64,000 nt of DNA from an uncultured Flavobacteriaceae bacterium (GCA_947494205.1 CANLUH010000003.1:369305-433304); one strand, 5' to 3'. Positions 52,449 through 63,158 are shown, counted from the stretch's first letter. Notes: generated by a model not told the origin, from the letters alone. Numbers and translations: made by a program.

Positions 52449-52825
52449 AAAAAATCCACTTAATATAATTCCGCTAAACAGTGTGTCTTGTCATTGTAAT
52501 ATGCTATTAAGCTTATAGTAGGTGCGCTAAAATACTCATGATTAGCTTACTAGAGGAAGATGTTTTTAGATGTTAAATTTTCCCATATACAAATTAAAGC
52601 TTAAAAACTTTAACATAGCTAAGAAAATAATTATTAAAAAAGTGAAAACACTTTGAACCTCAATAAAACACGCTAGTAGGGTCACATTTCAACATTTAGT
52701 GTTAAAAACTTTACGAAGTTTTTGAAGATATTGCCTTTCAGAATTAGATGTAATTTCCAATCTTTGTTTGTCTCTAAAAGAGTTAAAATTTCATTTCAAT
52801 TTTTCATAAAAAATAATACTAAATT
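52449..52825. other. 377-bp spacer upstream of nrdB
   Basis: No coding sequence or known riboswitch was seen. Two weak structures are visible: a symmetric AAAGTG-AAAA-CACTTT dyad (about 52638-52653) and a hairpin AAAAACTT/AAGTTTTT at 52704-52723. Neither matches the NrdR box as I know it, so their role in ribonucleotide reductase control is open. Confidence 0.35.
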
Positions 52826-53806
52826 ATGTCTCAGAGCGTCGAGCCAATTTTACAAGAAAATAAAGATAGATTTGTAATATTCCCTATTCAGCATCACGAT
52901 ATTTGGGAATGGTATAAGAAATCTGAAGCAAGTTTTTGGACTGCGGAAGAGATTGACTTACACCAAGATCTTACGGATTGGAAAGACAAGTTAAATGACG
53001 ACGAGCGTTATTTTATAAAACACATTCTAGCGTTTTTCGCAGCTAGTGATGGTATTGTAAATGAAAATTTAGCAGAAAACTTTGTAAATGAAGTACAATA
53101 TAGTGAGGCAAAATTCTTTTACGGATTTCAAATCATGATGGAAAATATTCATAGTGAAACCTATTCGCTATTAATAGATACCTATGTAAAAGATGAAAAA
53201 GAGAAAAACGGTCTATTTAATGCTATAGAAACCTTTCCTGCAATTAAGAAAAAAGCAGATTGGGCTCTTAAATGGATTGAATCTCCAAGTTTTGCAGAAC
53301 GTTTAATAGCATTTGCAGCAGTAGAAGGTATATTCTTTTCAGGCGCATTTTGTTCTATTTTCTGGTTGAAGAAAAGAGGATTAATGCCAGGTTTAACATT
53401 CTCTAACGAATTAATTTCTAGAGATGAAGGTGTGCACTGTGATTTTGCAGTACACCTGCACGAAAAGCATTTAGTAAACAAAGTGCCAAAAGAAAGAATA
53501 AGAGAAATTATTGTAGACGCTTTAAATATTGAAAGAGAATTTATTACAGAATCTCTTCCTGCAAGTTTAATTGGTATGAATGCCAAACTGATGGAGCAAT
53601 ATTTAGAATTTGTAACCGATAGACTTTTAGGAGAACTAGGTTGCGAAAAAGAATATAATACAGCAAACCCTTTCGATTTTATGGATATGATTTCGCTTCA
53701 AGGAAAAACAAACTTTTTCGAGAAACGTGTATCCGAATATCAAAAAGCTGGAGTGCTTAACAAAGAAGAGGAAGAAGATAAATTCAGTTTTGATGCTGAT
53801 TTTTAG
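52826..53806 (+). CDS. nrdB: Ribonucleotide reductase class Ia small subunit
   Basis: A 326-aa R2-type protein that holds the diiron-tyrosyl radical cofactor for ribonucleotide reduction. Metal-ligand regions [21 protein letters not shown] and [13 protein letters not shown] are all present. The reading frame ends normally; the nrdA gene follows after a 235-bp spacer in which I see nothing. Confidence 0.96.
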   Translation: MSQSVEPILQENKDRFVIFPIQHHDIWEWYKKSEASFWTAEEIDLHQDLTDWKDKLNDDERYFIKHILAFFAASDGIVNENLAENFVNEVQYSEAKFFYGFQIMMENIHSETYSLLIDTYVKDEKEKNGLFNAIETFPAIKKKADWALKWIESPSFAERLIAFAAVEGIFFSGAFCSIFWLKKRGLMPGLTFSNELISRDEGVHCDFAVHLHEKHLVNKVPKERIREIIVDALNIEREFITESLPASLIGMNAKLMEQYLEFVTDRLLGELGCEKEYNTANPFDFMDMISLQGKTNFFEKRVSEYQKAGVLNKEEEEDKFSFDADF

Positions 53807-54041
53807 ACAAGTGTGAGTCTTCTGCCTATTAATTTAGGTAACCTAACAAAAACACCACATTAAATAAAGCGAAGTAGCTTCCATTAAATAAATGTGCTAA
53901 ATGGAAACGAACTAGCGTAATTAAAATAATTCATTAACTGAGATTATAATTTGCCATCAAATGGCACGTTATAAATTTAGAATAACCAACTAACCCTTTT
54001 TCTGAATGGGCGATTCAGAAAAACTAAAAAAAGTGTAAAGT

Positions 54042-56510
54042 ATGTTTGTAATTAAAAGAGACGGAAGAAAAGAACAAATAATGTTCGACAAAATCACTGC
54101 GAGAATTCGTAAACTATGTTATGGTTTAAATGAACTTGTAGATCCATTAAAAGTTGCTATGCGTGTAATTGAAGGATTATATGATGGAGTAACAACTAGT
54201 GAGTTAGATAATTTAGCAGCAGAAGTAGCAGCGACAATGACGACAGCTCACCCAGATTATGCTCGTTTGGCAGCGCGTATATCTGTTTCTAACTTACATA
54301 AAAACACCAAGAAAACCTTTAGCGAAGTAATGCAAGATTTGTATACTTACGTGAACCCTAGAACTGGTAAAGATGCACCACTTTTAGCAGACGACGTATA
54401 CAATGTTATTATGGAAAATAAAGATAGATTAGATTCTACAATTATCTATAATAGAGATTTTGGTTACGATTACTTTGGATTTAAAACATTAGAGCGCTCT
54501 TACCTTTTAAAATTAAACGGTAAAATAGCCGAAAGACCACAACACATGTTAATGCGTGTTTCTATAGGAATACATTTAAATGACTTAGATGCAGCCATAG
54601 AAACGTACGAATTAATGTCTAAAAAGTATTTTACACACGCTACGCCAACATTATTTAACTCAGGAACGCCAAAACCACAGATGTCATCTTGTTTCTTATT
54701 AACAATGAAAGAAGATAGTATCGATGGTATATACGATACATTAAAGCAAACAGCAAGAATATCTCAATCTGCAGGAGGGATAGGTTTATCTATACACAAT
54801 ATTCGTGCAACGGGAAGTTATATCGCAGGAACAAATGGAACTAGTAACGGTATTGTACCAATGCTACAAGTATTTAACGATACAGCACGTTATGTAGATC
54901 AAGGAGGAGGAAAGCGTAAAGGAAGTTTCGCAATGTATATTGAACCTTGGCATGCAGATATTTTCGATTTCTTAGATCTTAAAAAGAACCACGGAAAAGA
55001 AGAAATGCGTGCAAGAGATTTATTCTATGCCATGTGGATGCCAGATTTATTTATGAAACGTGTACAAGAGGATGGTACTTGGACGTTAATGTGTCCTAAC
55101 GAATGTCCTGGATTGTGCGACGTACATAGTGAAGAATTTGAAGCGCTTTATACAGGTTACGAAGAAGCTGGAAAAGGACGTAAAACAATTAAGGCACGTG
55201 AACTTTGGGAGAAAATATTAGAATCTCAAATAGAAACGGGAACACCTTACATGTTATATAAAGATGCAGCAAACCGTAAGTCTAATCAAAAAAACTTAGG
55301 AACCATTCGCTCATCTAACTTATGTACAGAAATTATGGAGTATACCTCTCCAGATGAAGTAGCTGTATGTAATTTAGCGTCTATAGCATTACCAATGTTT
55401 GTTAAAAATGGAGCGTTTGATCATAAAGAGTTATTCCGTATTACTAAACGCGTAACTAAAAACTTAAACAGAGTAATCGATAGAAACTATTATCCTGTAA
55501 TTGAAGCAGAATATTCTAACCTTAAACATAGACCAATTGGTTTAGGAGTACAAGGTTTAGCAGATACTTTTATTAAATTACGTTTACCTTTTACAAGTGA
55601 TGAAGCGAAGAAGTTAAACAAAGATATTTTTGAAACCTTATACTTTGCAGCAGTTACAGCTTCTATGGAAGAAGCAAAAGCTGATGGGCCTTACGAAACA
55701 TATGAAGGGTCTCCAATAAGTAAAGGAGAATTTCAGTATAACCTTTGGGGAGTAAAAGACGATGAATTAAGCGGACTTTGGGATTGGGATAAATTACGTA
55801 AGCAAGTGCTTAAAAATGGCGTGCGTAACTCATTATTAGTAGCGCCAATGCCAACTGCATCTACCTCTCAAATATTAGGAAATAACGAATGTTTTGAGCC
55901 TTACACCTCTAACATTTATACACGTCGTGTATTATCTGGTGAGTTTATTGTTGTAAATAAACATTTATTAGAAGATTTAGTAGAATTAGGTCTTTGGAAT
56001 GATAGCTTAAAGAATGAAATCATGAGAGCTAATGGTTCTGTTCAAGGTGTAGAAGGGATTCCTCAGGACATTAAAGATTTATATAAAACAGTTTGGGAAT
56101 TAAGTATGAAAGATATTATAGATATGTCTCGTCAAAGAGGATACTTTATAGATCAATCACAATCCCTAAACCTATTCTTAGAAGGTGCAACTATGGCTAA
56201 GTTAACCTCTATGCATTTCTATGCATGGAAGAGTGGCTTAAAAACAGGAATGTACTATTTACGAACTAAGAGTGCAGTAGATGCTATTAAGTTTACTGTA
56301 GAGAAAGCTAAGAAAGCGGAACCAGTAGCACAAACTGTAGAAGTGCAACAAACAGTTGTAGAACAAAAACAGCAAAAAGCAGCAAATACAGCAGCTAAAT
56401 TTGCTAAAGAAACTACAGAGGTTGAGCCAATGACTCCAGAAGAAATGAAAGCGTTAATAGCGCAAGCAAAAGAAGCTGAAGGAGACGATTGCTTAATGTG
56501 CGGTTCTTAA
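54042..56510 (+). CDS. nrdA: Ribonucleotide reductase class Ia large subunit
   Basis: An 822-aa R1 subunit. The N-terminal ATP-cone ([19 protein letters not shown]) provides overall activity control; the catalytic barrel has [14 protein letters not shown] (with the active-site Cys), the [11 protein letters not shown] loop and the PTASTSQ motif; the C-terminal CLMC pair is the thioredoxin/glutaredoxin-reducible shuttle. It acts with NrdB and probably with thioredoxin. Confidence 0.97.
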   Translation: MFVIKRDGRKEQIMFDKITARIRKLCYGLNELVDPLKVAMRVIEGLYDGVTTSELDNLAAEVAATMTTAHPDYARLAARISVSNLHKNTKKTFSEVMQDLYTYVNPRTGKDAPLLADDVYNVIMENKDRLDSTIIYNRDFGYDYFGFKTLERSYLLKLNGKIAERPQHMLMRVSIGIHLNDLDAAIETYELMSKKYFTHATPTLFNSGTPKPQMSSCFLLTMKEDSIDGIYDTLKQTARISQSAGGIGLSIHNIRATGSYIAGTNGTSNGIVPMLQVFNDTARYVDQGGGKRKGSFAMYIEPWHADIFDFLDLKKNHGKEEMRARDLFYAMWMPDLFMKRVQEDGTWTLMCPNECPGLCDVHSEEFEALYTGYEEAGKGRKTIKARELWEKILESQIETGTPYMLYKDAANRKSNQKNLGTIRSSNLCTEIMEYTSPDEVAVCNLASIALPMFVKNGAFDHKELFRITKRVTKNLNRVIDRNYYPVIEAEYSNLKHRPIGLGVQGLADTFIKLRLPFTSDEAKKLNKDIFETLYFAAVTASMEEAKADGPYETYEGSPISKGEFQYNLWGVKDDELSGLWDWDKLRKQVLKNGVRNSLLVAPMPTASTSQILGNNECFEPYTSNIYTRRVLSGEFIVVNKHLLEDLVELGLWNDSLKNEIMRANGSVQGVEGIPQDIKDLYKTVWELSMKDIIDMSRQRGYFIDQSQSLNLFLEGATMAKLTSMHFYAWKSGLKTGMYYLRTKSAVDAIKFTVEKAKKAEPVAQTVEVQQTVVEQKQQKAANTAAKFAKETTEVEPMTPEEMKALIAQAKEAEGDDCLMCGS

Positions 56511-56544
56511 GCGAATAGCTTTTTAAAAATTAATTAAGTGTTAT

Positions 56545-56572
56545 AAAAGCATCCTAAATTTAGGATGCTTTT
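56545..56572. terminator. Intrinsic terminator of nrdA, copy 1 of a repeated palindrome
   Basis: A perfect 28-bp palindrome (arms 56545-56558 and 56559-56572, core GCATCCTAAATTTAGGATGC) followed by T residues. The identical palindrome recurs at 57110-57137 beyond the RDD gene. Confidence 0.9.
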
Positions 56573-56599
56573 TTTTTGAAATAAAGCCATATTTAATAG

Positions 56600-57100
56600 A
56601 TGAATAAAGAGTATATCAAAATAACCCCCGACATTTTAGCAACAAAAGGACAACGATTTACAAACAATGTAATAGATGTTATATTATTACAAGCTTTTAG
56701 TTATGGACTTGCTTACTTATTCTTTTATATAGGTGAGTATACGGGCTATTATGGCATGCATGACTATTGGAATGCAATGTCTACTTTTGAAGACTATTTA
56801 ATTGGTTATATTATACATACAGCCTATTTTTTTATTATGGAAAGCTTAACGAATAAAACGGTAGGTAAGTATATTACAAAAACAAAGGTTATTAGTCAAG
56901 AAGGTAATAGGCTAACAGAATGGAAAATTTTTATAAGGAGTTTGTGTAGACTGATACCTTTTGATACCTTTTCTTTTTTAGGTGAAAACGGTAGGGGTTG
57001 GCATGATTCTATATCTAAAACTTATGTTGTCGATATAGCTAAATATGAAGCTAAAAAGAAATCAAATGATAGTATAGATCAAATTGGTCAAGCCATTTAA
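56600..57100 (+). CDS. RDD-family membrane protein
   Basis: A 166-aa inner-membrane protein with the RDD domain: QRFTNNVIDVILLQAFSYGL (helix 1), helix 2 around 60-80, the NKTVGKYITKTKV cytoplasmic loop and a C-terminal FIRSLCRLIPFDTFSFL segment with a HDSISKTYVV end. The RDD family may move small solutes or ions (some act as Na+/H+ antiporters), but the substrate is unknown. It is bounded by two identical terminators. Confidence 0.87.
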   Translation: MNKEYIKITPDILATKGQRFTNNVIDVILLQAFSYGLAYLFFYIGEYTGYYGMHDYWNAMSTFEDYLIGYIIHTAYFFIMESLTNKTVGKYITKTKVISQEGNRLTEWKIFIRSLCRLIPFDTFSFLGENGRGWHDSISKTYVVDIAKYEAKKKSNDSIDQIGQAI

Positions 57101-57109
57101 GAATAATAA

Positions 57110-57137
57110 AAAAGCATCCTAAATTTAGGATGCTTTT
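57110..57137. terminator. Intrinsic terminator, copy 2 of a repeated palindrome
   Basis: Identical to the 28-bp palindrome at 56545-56572, followed by a T run, between the convergent RDD and OmpA-family genes. It can act in both directions. Confidence 0.9.
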
Positions 57138-57161
57138 TTTGTAAATATATATAGACTAATA

Positions 57162-58016
57162 CTAATCTGTTGATACCATTAAGGCAAAAAACTTATTAAT
57201 ATTAGGGAGGATTATAATACGTGTACGTCTGTTTTTAGAACGCCCATCTCTAGTATCGTTATCTGTTAAAGGTTGGTAACTACTACGTCCCGAAGCAATT
57301 AATTTTTCAGGAGCTACACCATAAGAGTCTTGTAATTTTCTTACTACAGATGTTGCTCTAAGGACACTTAAATCCCAATTGTCTGCAACGCGTTCTGTGT
57401 TAATGCTTCTAGAATCTGTATGGCCTTCAACCATAACGTCTATACTCGGTTCAGAATTAATAACGTCTGCTAATTTTTGTAAGATATTGTTTGCTTTAGA
57501 GCTTAATCTATAACTTCCACTGTTAAACAGCATTTTATCGGAAATAGAAATCATAACAACAGTTTCGTTAATATCTACACTAATGTCTTCGTCTTCATTT
57601 AAAGTACTTGTATCTATAGTACGATTAAGATGGTAGTCTACGGCTAAATTCATAGAATCCTTTAATGTTTTTGCATTGTTTAATGCTTCAGGATTCACTT
57701 TAGTAAGGGTTTCTCGCATTTTTTGCTTAGTAATATTAGAAGCTACAGCACCATCGGCAGAAACACCAATCTTAGTATCGTTTTCTAATTTTAAGCCTTC
57801 TACATTATCTGTTAACGAATTAATTTTAGAATTGTATTGGTCTACTCTTGCCTCAATGACTGCAAATTTATGTTCTAAATCTTCTTTTTCTACTCTAGTC
57901 TTGGTAAGTTCACTCGTCAATTCACCTTTTTCTTGTTCTAACGCTAAGTATTTCTTTTTAGAAACACATGAAGACAATACTAAAAGGGATACTAATGCTA
58001 CTGAAAAAAATCTCAT
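57162..58016 (-). CDS. OmpA-family lipoprotein
   Basis: A 284-aa envelope protein. I start it at the ATG at 58016, giving MRFFSVALVSLLVLSSC with a lipobox LSSC; the frame is open 14 codons further but that extension has no signal character. Residues about 25-60 are coiled coil, and the C-terminal OmpA/MotB domain (VEGHTDSR, NWDLSVLRATSVV, GRSSYQP, KNRRTRI) binds peptidoglycan. It tethers the outer membrane to the wall. Confidence 0.92.
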   Translation of the reverse strand: MRFFSVALVSLLVLSSCVSKKKYLALEQEKGELTSELTKTRVEKEDLEHKFAVIEARVDQYNSKINSLTDNVEGLKLENDTKIGVSADGAVASNITKQKMRETLTKVNPEALNNAKTLKDSMNLAVDYHLNRTIDTSTLNEDEDISVDINETVVMISISDKMLFNSGSYRLSSKANNILQKLADVINSEPSIDVMVEGHTDSRSINTERVADNWDLSVLRATSVVRKLQDSYGVAPEKLIASGRSSYQPLTDNDTRDGRSKNRRTRIIILPNINKFFALMVSTD

Positions 58017-58151
58017 ATAATTTGTTTTTGGTTTTCTATAAGTACGAAACAAATTCAATTATGGACTTTTAGAAGATTTTATTTTAAAATAACTTTAACA
58101 GTAATGAGTCTAGAATAGTTTTAGTTATATTCATGCTATTAAATATTAAAA

Positions 58152-59273
58152 ATGAATAACAGACTTAAAGAAGTAGCACTGGTCTTTTTTAAATTAGGAT
58201 GCTTTGCCTTTGGAGGACCAGCTGCCCATATTGCTATGATGGAAAATGAAGTTGTAGTAAAACGCAAATGGATGACTAGAGATTATTTTTTAGACCTTAT
58301 TGGTGCCACCAATTTAATTCCTGGTCCTAATTCTACAGAAATGACAATGCATTGCGGACATGAACGCGCAGGTAAAGCTGGGCTATTTGTAGCTGGAATA
58401 GCATTCATTTTTCCTGCAGTTATAATTACCGGATTATTAGCCTATTTATATGTAGAATATGGTACTTTACCACAAGTAGAACCTTTTGTTTTAGGTATAA
58501 AACCAGCAGTACTGGCTATCATAGCAGCAGCAGTAATTAAGTTAGGTAAAAAAGCAATAAAAACTAAAGAACTTATAATTATTGGAAGTTTAGTACTAAT
58601 AGCTAGTTTATTAGGCGCTAATGAAGTGCTGGCACTATTATCTGCAGGCGTTTTAGGAACATTATATTTTTATATTAAAGATAAAGCGACCTCTAATTTA
58701 AAGAGTGTTTCGCCTCTATTTTTATCATTAGGACTTGGAACCTCATTAGCTAAGATTTCTGCTCTTAATGTATTTTTAGTCTTCTTAAAAGTTGGTGCTA
58801 TTTTGTATGGAAGCGGTTATGTGCTTTTTGCATACTTAGATGCCGAATTAGTAACTAAAGGATGGCTAACACGAGTGGAGTTAATAGACGCTATTGCCGT
58901 AGGGCAATTTACACCGGGGCCAGTATTATCTACTTCTACTTTTATAGGTTATCAATTATCTGGTGTATGGGGCGCAATAGCAGCTACTACAGGCATTTTT
59001 TTACCGTCTTTTCTATTTGTATTGATGCTGAATCCATTTATACCAAAAATGAGGAAATCTAAAGTACTACGTTACTTTTTAGATGCAGTTAATGTTGCAG
59101 CAGTTGCAGTAATGTTAGCAGTACTTATAATAATGGCTAAAGAAACCCTACTAGATTGGAAAACTATAATTATAGCAATAGGCGCTTCCTTTTTAGTTTT
59201 TAAAACTAAAGTAGGTCCTATTTGGACTATCATTATAGGGGCTGTATTAGGATATGTTTTTAGTTTTCTTTAA
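58152..59273 (+). CDS. chrA: Chromate transporter ChrA, two-domain type
   Basis: A 373-aa membrane protein with two homologous CHR halves: the first has FFKLGCFAFGGPAAHIAMME and NLIPGPNSTEM, the second has LKVGAILYGSGYVLFAYLD and IAVGQFTPGPVLSTSTF. This is the long-chain form that exports chromate. It stands alone with no chromate reductase next to it. Confidence 0.93.
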   Translation: MNNRLKEVALVFFKLGCFAFGGPAAHIAMMENEVVVKRKWMTRDYFLDLIGATNLIPGPNSTEMTMHCGHERAGKAGLFVAGIAFIFPAVIITGLLAYLYVEYGTLPQVEPFVLGIKPAVLAIIAAAVIKLGKKAIKTKELIIIGSLVLIASLLGANEVLALLSAGVLGTLYFYIKDKATSNLKSVSPLFLSLGLGTSLAKISALNVFLVFLKVGAILYGSGYVLFAYLDAELVTKGWLTRVELIDAIAVGQFTPGPVLSTSTFIGYQLSGVWGAIAATTGIFLPSFLFVLMLNPFIPKMRKSKVLRYFLDAVNVAAVAVMLAVLIIMAKETLLDWKTIIIAIGASFLVFKTKVGPIWTIIIGAVLGYVFSFL

Positions 59274-59391
59274 TTACCTAACAAACTTAACCCTATAAAA
59301 GTTTTAACGAAATGTTACCTAAAAATGCGTATTTATGTTGTAATATAGTTGACGCAATTTTTATAAATGGACTATAGTTAACATCAATTAA

Positions 59392-59517
59392 ATTTATTTA
59401 GACAACAACGCTATTAATGAATTTACCAAAAAAAATAAGCTTTATAATACTGCTGTTACAGAAGACTTAAGATTATTAGAACGTTTATTCTATCAATTAC
59501 GAAATGTGTTTTATTAA
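59392..59517 (+). pseudogene. Possible gene remnant in 318-bp spacer
   Basis: The spacer 59274-59591 holds a 41-codon frame without a start codon, reading DNNAINEFTKKNKLY and LRLLERLFYQLRN, which looks more protein-like than chance but matches nothing I know. It ends at TAA at 59515-59517. It may be the 3' end of a lost gene or simply an open stretch. The rest of the spacer is AT-rich and ends with the terminator at 59539. Confidence 0.3.
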
Positions 59518-59538
59518 TTAGCTATTCCATAAAACAGA

Positions 59539-59569
59539 AAATCCTCCTAATATTACATTAGGAGGATTT
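59539..59569. terminator. Intrinsic terminator of PiT gene
   Basis: A perfect 13-bp stem (arms 59539-59551 and 59557-59569, core TCCTCCTAAT) with a 5-nt loop and T-rich flank on the minus strand, just beyond the PiT stop codon at 59592. Confidence 0.9.
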
Positions 59570-59591
59570 GTTATTGTAAATAGTTATTTAA

Positions 59592-61868
59592 CTATTCTTC
59601 TTCTTTTACTGTTGCAGGAGTAACATCGCTATCGTGAGCATTATGGTATTCCTCTAATAGATTCATTGTTGCGTTTAATAAATCTTTAGTTTCTAATAAT
59701 AACCCAAAGTAAAGTGTTGTGTTTTTAGGACTAGATTCTTCTGTTCTAGTTCTTGCTACTTGCTTTACAATTTTTGAAGTTACTATATCTAATACTTCTT
59801 TTTTGCGATTTAAAATAGCTCCAATCTCTTCAAAAGAACGAGAATCGAAAGCGCCTTTTATATCATTAAATAAAGCTTCTAATACATCATCAACTTCTTT
59901 TAACTCTTTAACTTGGCTAAATTTAAGTTTTTTATGATTGTTGTTAATATGCTTATGGCTGGCTTTAGAAATGTATTCTAAAGATTGCGTCATGTCTTGT
60001 AAGTAACCTAAAATATTGATGTAGAAATTACTTGCGCCAACACTAGATTCATCTAAGTTTTTAATAAAATAGAAAATGTTGTCTCTTAAATTATCTACTT
60101 CCTCAGAGAGCTTAACTACTTGCTTTTTATTCTTTTTAAGAGAAGCTAAATCTTGCTTAGCTAAACCTTTAATTGCGTTGGTGTAAATTCTATTTCCACG
60201 TTTTACAACACTTGCTATGTTTTTTGCACTTTCATGAATAACACCTTGTACAGAGCTACTTTCTTCAGATGTTGTTAAACTATCTTCATCGATTGCTTTG
60301 TTAGATTTGTTTTTATGTGATAAGTAATTTCTAACTAATAAAATAACTGTTAATAGTAATAATATTGGAGTCATTACCGTTGGGTTAGCTTGTACTAAGA
60401 ATACAACAAAACCAGCAGCAATAAAAGCACCTAAAGCTGTACCAAACCAACCGCCAATAACATTTAATACACCAGCAACTCTATATACAGCACTTTCTCT
60501 ACCCCAAGCACGATCTGCGAAAGATGTACCCATGGCTACCATAAAAGTTACATAAGTTGTAGATAATGGTAATTTCATAGATGTTGCTATAGCAATTAAT
60601 ACACCAGCCACCATTAAGTTAACAGAAGCTCTAATCATGTCAAAGGCAGGAGCATCTATACTTTGATCTTTTGTTAATGCAAGAGTATCTGGTTTTTCAA
60701 AGCTTCTTCCTATGCTTTGTTGCATAGATTTTGGTATAATAGCACTCATAACATCAGATAACCATGACGTTCCTTTTACAACACTTCTAGATAACATGTT
60801 AGGCTCAAATTTTTCGTGTGTATCGCCTTGACGAGATAAACTTAATTCTGTTTCAGCAACTGTTTTTGCTTTTTTAGAAAACCATAGAGTTAATACCATT
60901 ATAGCCCCAGCTATGAATAATAATAATGGTTCTGCGGGCACTTTTTTATCTAAAACAGACATAGACATTGCTGAGTCCATTCCGCTAGCTATCCATGCTT
61001 CATAAGAGTGATATGCTGCCATTGGTACACCAATGAAATTTACTAAATCGTTACCAGAAAAGGCTAATGCTAAACCAAAAGTACCAACTGCGATTACAAC
61101 TAGTAATATTGTTTTTTTAGTAATGGCTTGAAAGGCATAAGAAACGCCTAACCATAATACAAAACTTCCAAGGATAATAAATATTTCATTGCCTTCAACA
61201 AGACCTTTTAAATCTTTATAATAAGGTGTCCCTTTTAATCCTTTTAAGAAAATAAAATAAGTAATAGCTGTTAAACAAACGGCCCCAAATATAGTTCCGA
61301 AGTTTTTAATTTTATTCTCGTATTGAAACGTAAATATTAAACGCGAAACCCATTGTACTATTGCACCAACAGTAAAAGCAATAAATACAGACATAACAAT
61401 ACCAGTAATAATTGTAATGGCTTTTTCTGTATTAATATAACTTCCTAAATCTGATAATGTTTGTGAATCTGAGTCTGTAATTTTTATTAACGACATGACA
61501 ACAGCTGCGCCTAATAAATTAAATACAATAGATACTGTGGTTGAGGTTGGTAAACCTATAGTATTAAAGAAATCTAATAATAAGATATCTGTAATCATTA
61601 CCGCCATAAAAATGTACATAATCTCTTCAAAAGAGAACATCGCAGGTACAAAAATACCTTTACGTGCCACTTCCATCATACCGCTAGAAAAAACGGCTCC
61701 AATAAAAATACCTAAACTAGCAACTATCATTATAGTTCGCATAGAAAGTGTCTTAGAACCAATAGCTGAGTTTAAGAAATTAATGGCATCATTACTAACA
61801 CCAACTACAATATCAGCTACCGCTAAAATTGTAATGGCAATTAACATAAATAAATAAATATTATCCAT
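59592..61868 (-). CDS. Phosphate transporter PiT with C-terminal PhoU-like domain
   Basis: A 758-aa phosphate permease. The N-terminal two-thirds is the PiT transporter with its duplicated signature (VGVSNDAINFLNSAIGSKTL and SGNDLVNFIGVPMAAYHSYE) and around twelve transmembrane helices; residues about 545-750 form a soluble helical domain of the PhoU/DUF47 class (SLKKNKKQVVKLSEEVDNLR, then LNRKKEVLDIVTSK). PhoU domains control phosphate uptake, and here the control domain is fused to the transporter. A Pho-box-like repeat pair lies upstream, between this gene and the porin, so it can be transcribed separately from the porin as well as by read-through. Confidence 0.93.
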   Translation of the reverse strand: MDNIYLFMLIAITILAVADIVVGVSNDAINFLNSAIGSKTLSMRTIMIVASLGIFIGAVFSSGMMEVARKGIFVPAMFSFEEIMYIFMAVMITDILLLDFFNTIGLPTSTTVSIVFNLLGAAVVMSLIKITDSDSQTLSDLGSYINTEKAITIITGIVMSVFIAFTVGAIVQWVSRLIFTFQYENKIKNFGTIFGAVCLTAITYFIFLKGLKGTPYYKDLKGLVEGNEIFIILGSFVLWLGVSYAFQAITKKTILLVVIAVGTFGLALAFSGNDLVNFIGVPMAAYHSYEAWIASGMDSAMSMSVLDKKVPAEPLLLFIAGAIMVLTLWFSKKAKTVAETELSLSRQGDTHEKFEPNMLSRSVVKGTSWLSDVMSAIIPKSMQQSIGRSFEKPDTLALTKDQSIDAPAFDMIRASVNLMVAGVLIAIATSMKLPLSTTYVTFMVAMGTSFADRAWGRESAVYRVAGVLNVIGGWFGTALGAFIAAGFVVFLVQANPTVMTPILLLLTVILLVRNYLSHKNKSNKAIDEDSLTTSEESSSVQGVIHESAKNIASVVKRGNRIYTNAIKGLAKQDLASLKKNKKQVVKLSEEVDNLRDNIFYFIKNLDESSVGASNFYINILGYLQDMTQSLEYISKASHKHINNNHKKLKFSQVKELKEVDDVLEALFNDIKGAFDSRSFEEIGAILNRKKEVLDIVTSKIVKQVARTRTEESSPKNTTLYFGLLLETKDLLNATMNLLEEYHNAHDSDVTPATVKEEE

Positions 61869-61917
61869 AATTTTTAATTAAAATAAGTTTGCAAATATCT
61901 GTAGTGTTATTGAGTGT

Positions 61918-61935
61918 AATGTTATCTCAATGTTA
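61918..61935 (-). promoter_or_regulatory. Pho-box-like direct repeat upstream of PiT
   Basis: AATGTTA units at 61918 and 61929 are spaced exactly 11 bp (read on the plus strand; TAACATT on the transcribed strand). They lie 50 bp upstream of the PiT ATG, with a GATATTTG candidate -7 box (61892-61899, minus) between. Similar pairs precede the other two genes of the locus. Confidence 0.55.
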
Positions 61936-61952
61936 TGTTTTAACTAACTTGT

Positions 61953-63158
61953 TTAGAAGTGAATGTCAAATCCTAATCTAAAAGTAATATTATCGTCGTT
62001 ACCATCTACTGTTGTGTAACTTAAATCACTCTGTATTTTTAATTTATGACCTACAATAAATTTGTTTACACCTAAAGTGTATTGGTCAGTTGGTAATTGC
62101 CCAGTAACAGTTTCATAATCTACAGTTGTATAACGTCCAGCTATTTCATAATTATTTTTAAATAAATAACCTGCTTGTAAATTTAAAGCATTTCCTGTTA
62201 ATACAACATCTCCAGTTGGAGTTATGCCATCTATTTCTGTTGCAATTTCTTCATCTGCAGTACGTTTAGCATACTCACCCATAAAAGAAAAACCTTTATA
62301 TTTAAACATGGCGTCTGCAAAAATAGTAGTCTGATCTGTTTCATAAATAGAACCATCAGCTCTAATCATATAATCTCCTGCAAATCCACGCTCTCTTACA
62401 GCATCTTGATTATAGTTATATGTAAAACCAACCATTAATTTTGGTGTTTCTTCTTTTTTAATTGCAGATTGTACATAATCTCCTTTAGATTTAAATTTTC
62501 CGAAAGGTAAAAACTCTACACGAGCAGTATACTGTAAACCACCTTCGTTTCCTTCTGTTACATTACGACCTTCACCTTGTGAGATTGCAAATTTTTCACG
62601 CATTAAAAAATTACCACCTAAGTTAGACTTGTGGCGTAATTGCACTCCTAAATCACGGTCGATATTAAAACGACTGTTTAATAAAGAACGATCAATTAGT
62701 TGAAGGTTTGCAGAAGACACCACACGTTCTACGTTACCAGGAAGTTTAGTCTGTCCAGCCCAAAGCTCCCAGTTTTTAGCAAAATTCCACATTAATACAG
62801 CGTCAAGAATATAACGCGGTGTATTTCTGTTAAATTGATTAGCACCAGATATATCTCTATTAGATAATCCTAACTCTATTTTATATTTTAATTTTGGACT
62901 GTAAGCAAAACCATCAAACTTTAAACGAGCTCTACGAACAATAAAATTATGATCTGGGCTACCATATTGGTTTCCATCATGATCCCACGAGGACATAGAA
63001 CGAACTTGAAAACGTGGTGCAAATTTTACACTAAAAGAACTGTCTTTAGCTGTAAAGTTAATTAATCCTTTTCCGAAAGTAGTATCACTAATTTCTTGTG
63101 CACTTGTAGATAAAAATGCACATAATAAAAATGCCGTAAGGGTAATTTTAAGTTTCAT
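61953..63158 (-). CDS. OprO/OprP-type phosphate porin
   Basis: A 401-aa outer-membrane beta-barrel porin. Signal peptide 1-20 (ending TSAQ); the mature protein has alternating amphipathic strands (FAPRFQVRSMSSWD, HNFIVRRARLKFDG, GEYAKRTADEE, FRLGFDIHF at the end), matching the phosphate-selective porin O/P family. It passes anions, especially phosphate, and sits directly before the PiT transporter. Pho-box-like repeats and an upstream terminator-like hairpin lie before its start. Confidence 0.92.
   Translation of the reverse strand: MKLKITLTAFLLCAFLSTSAQEISDTTFGKGLINFTAKDSSFSVKFAPRFQVRSMSSWDHDGNQYGSPDHNFIVRRARLKFDGFAYSPKLKYKIELGLSNRDISGANQFNRNTPRYILDAVLMWNFAKNWELWAGQTKLPGNVERVVSSANLQLIDRSLLNSRFNIDRDLGVQLRHKSNLGGNFLMREKFAISQGEGRNVTEGNEGGLQYTARVEFLPFGKFKSKGDYVQSAIKKEETPKLMVGFTYNYNQDAVRERGFAGDYMIRADGSIYETDQTTIFADAMFKYKGFSFMGEYAKRTADEEIATEIDGITPTGDVVLTGNALNLQAGYLFKNNYEIAGRYTTVDYETVTGQLPTDQYTLGVNKFIVGHKLKIQSDLSYTTVDGNDDNITFRLGFDIHF

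Noticed and set aside
52449..52825. Search for an NrdR box or cobalamin riboswitch upstream of nrdB.
   Set aside because: The AAAGTG-AAAA-CACTTT dyad does not match the paired NrdR box as I know it, and there is no B12-box or large conserved RNA fold.
59392..59420. Resemblance of the translated YLDNNA stretch to the start of cysteine desulfurase.
   Set aside because: Only six residues agree and the following sequence does not continue the family motif; treated as coincidence.
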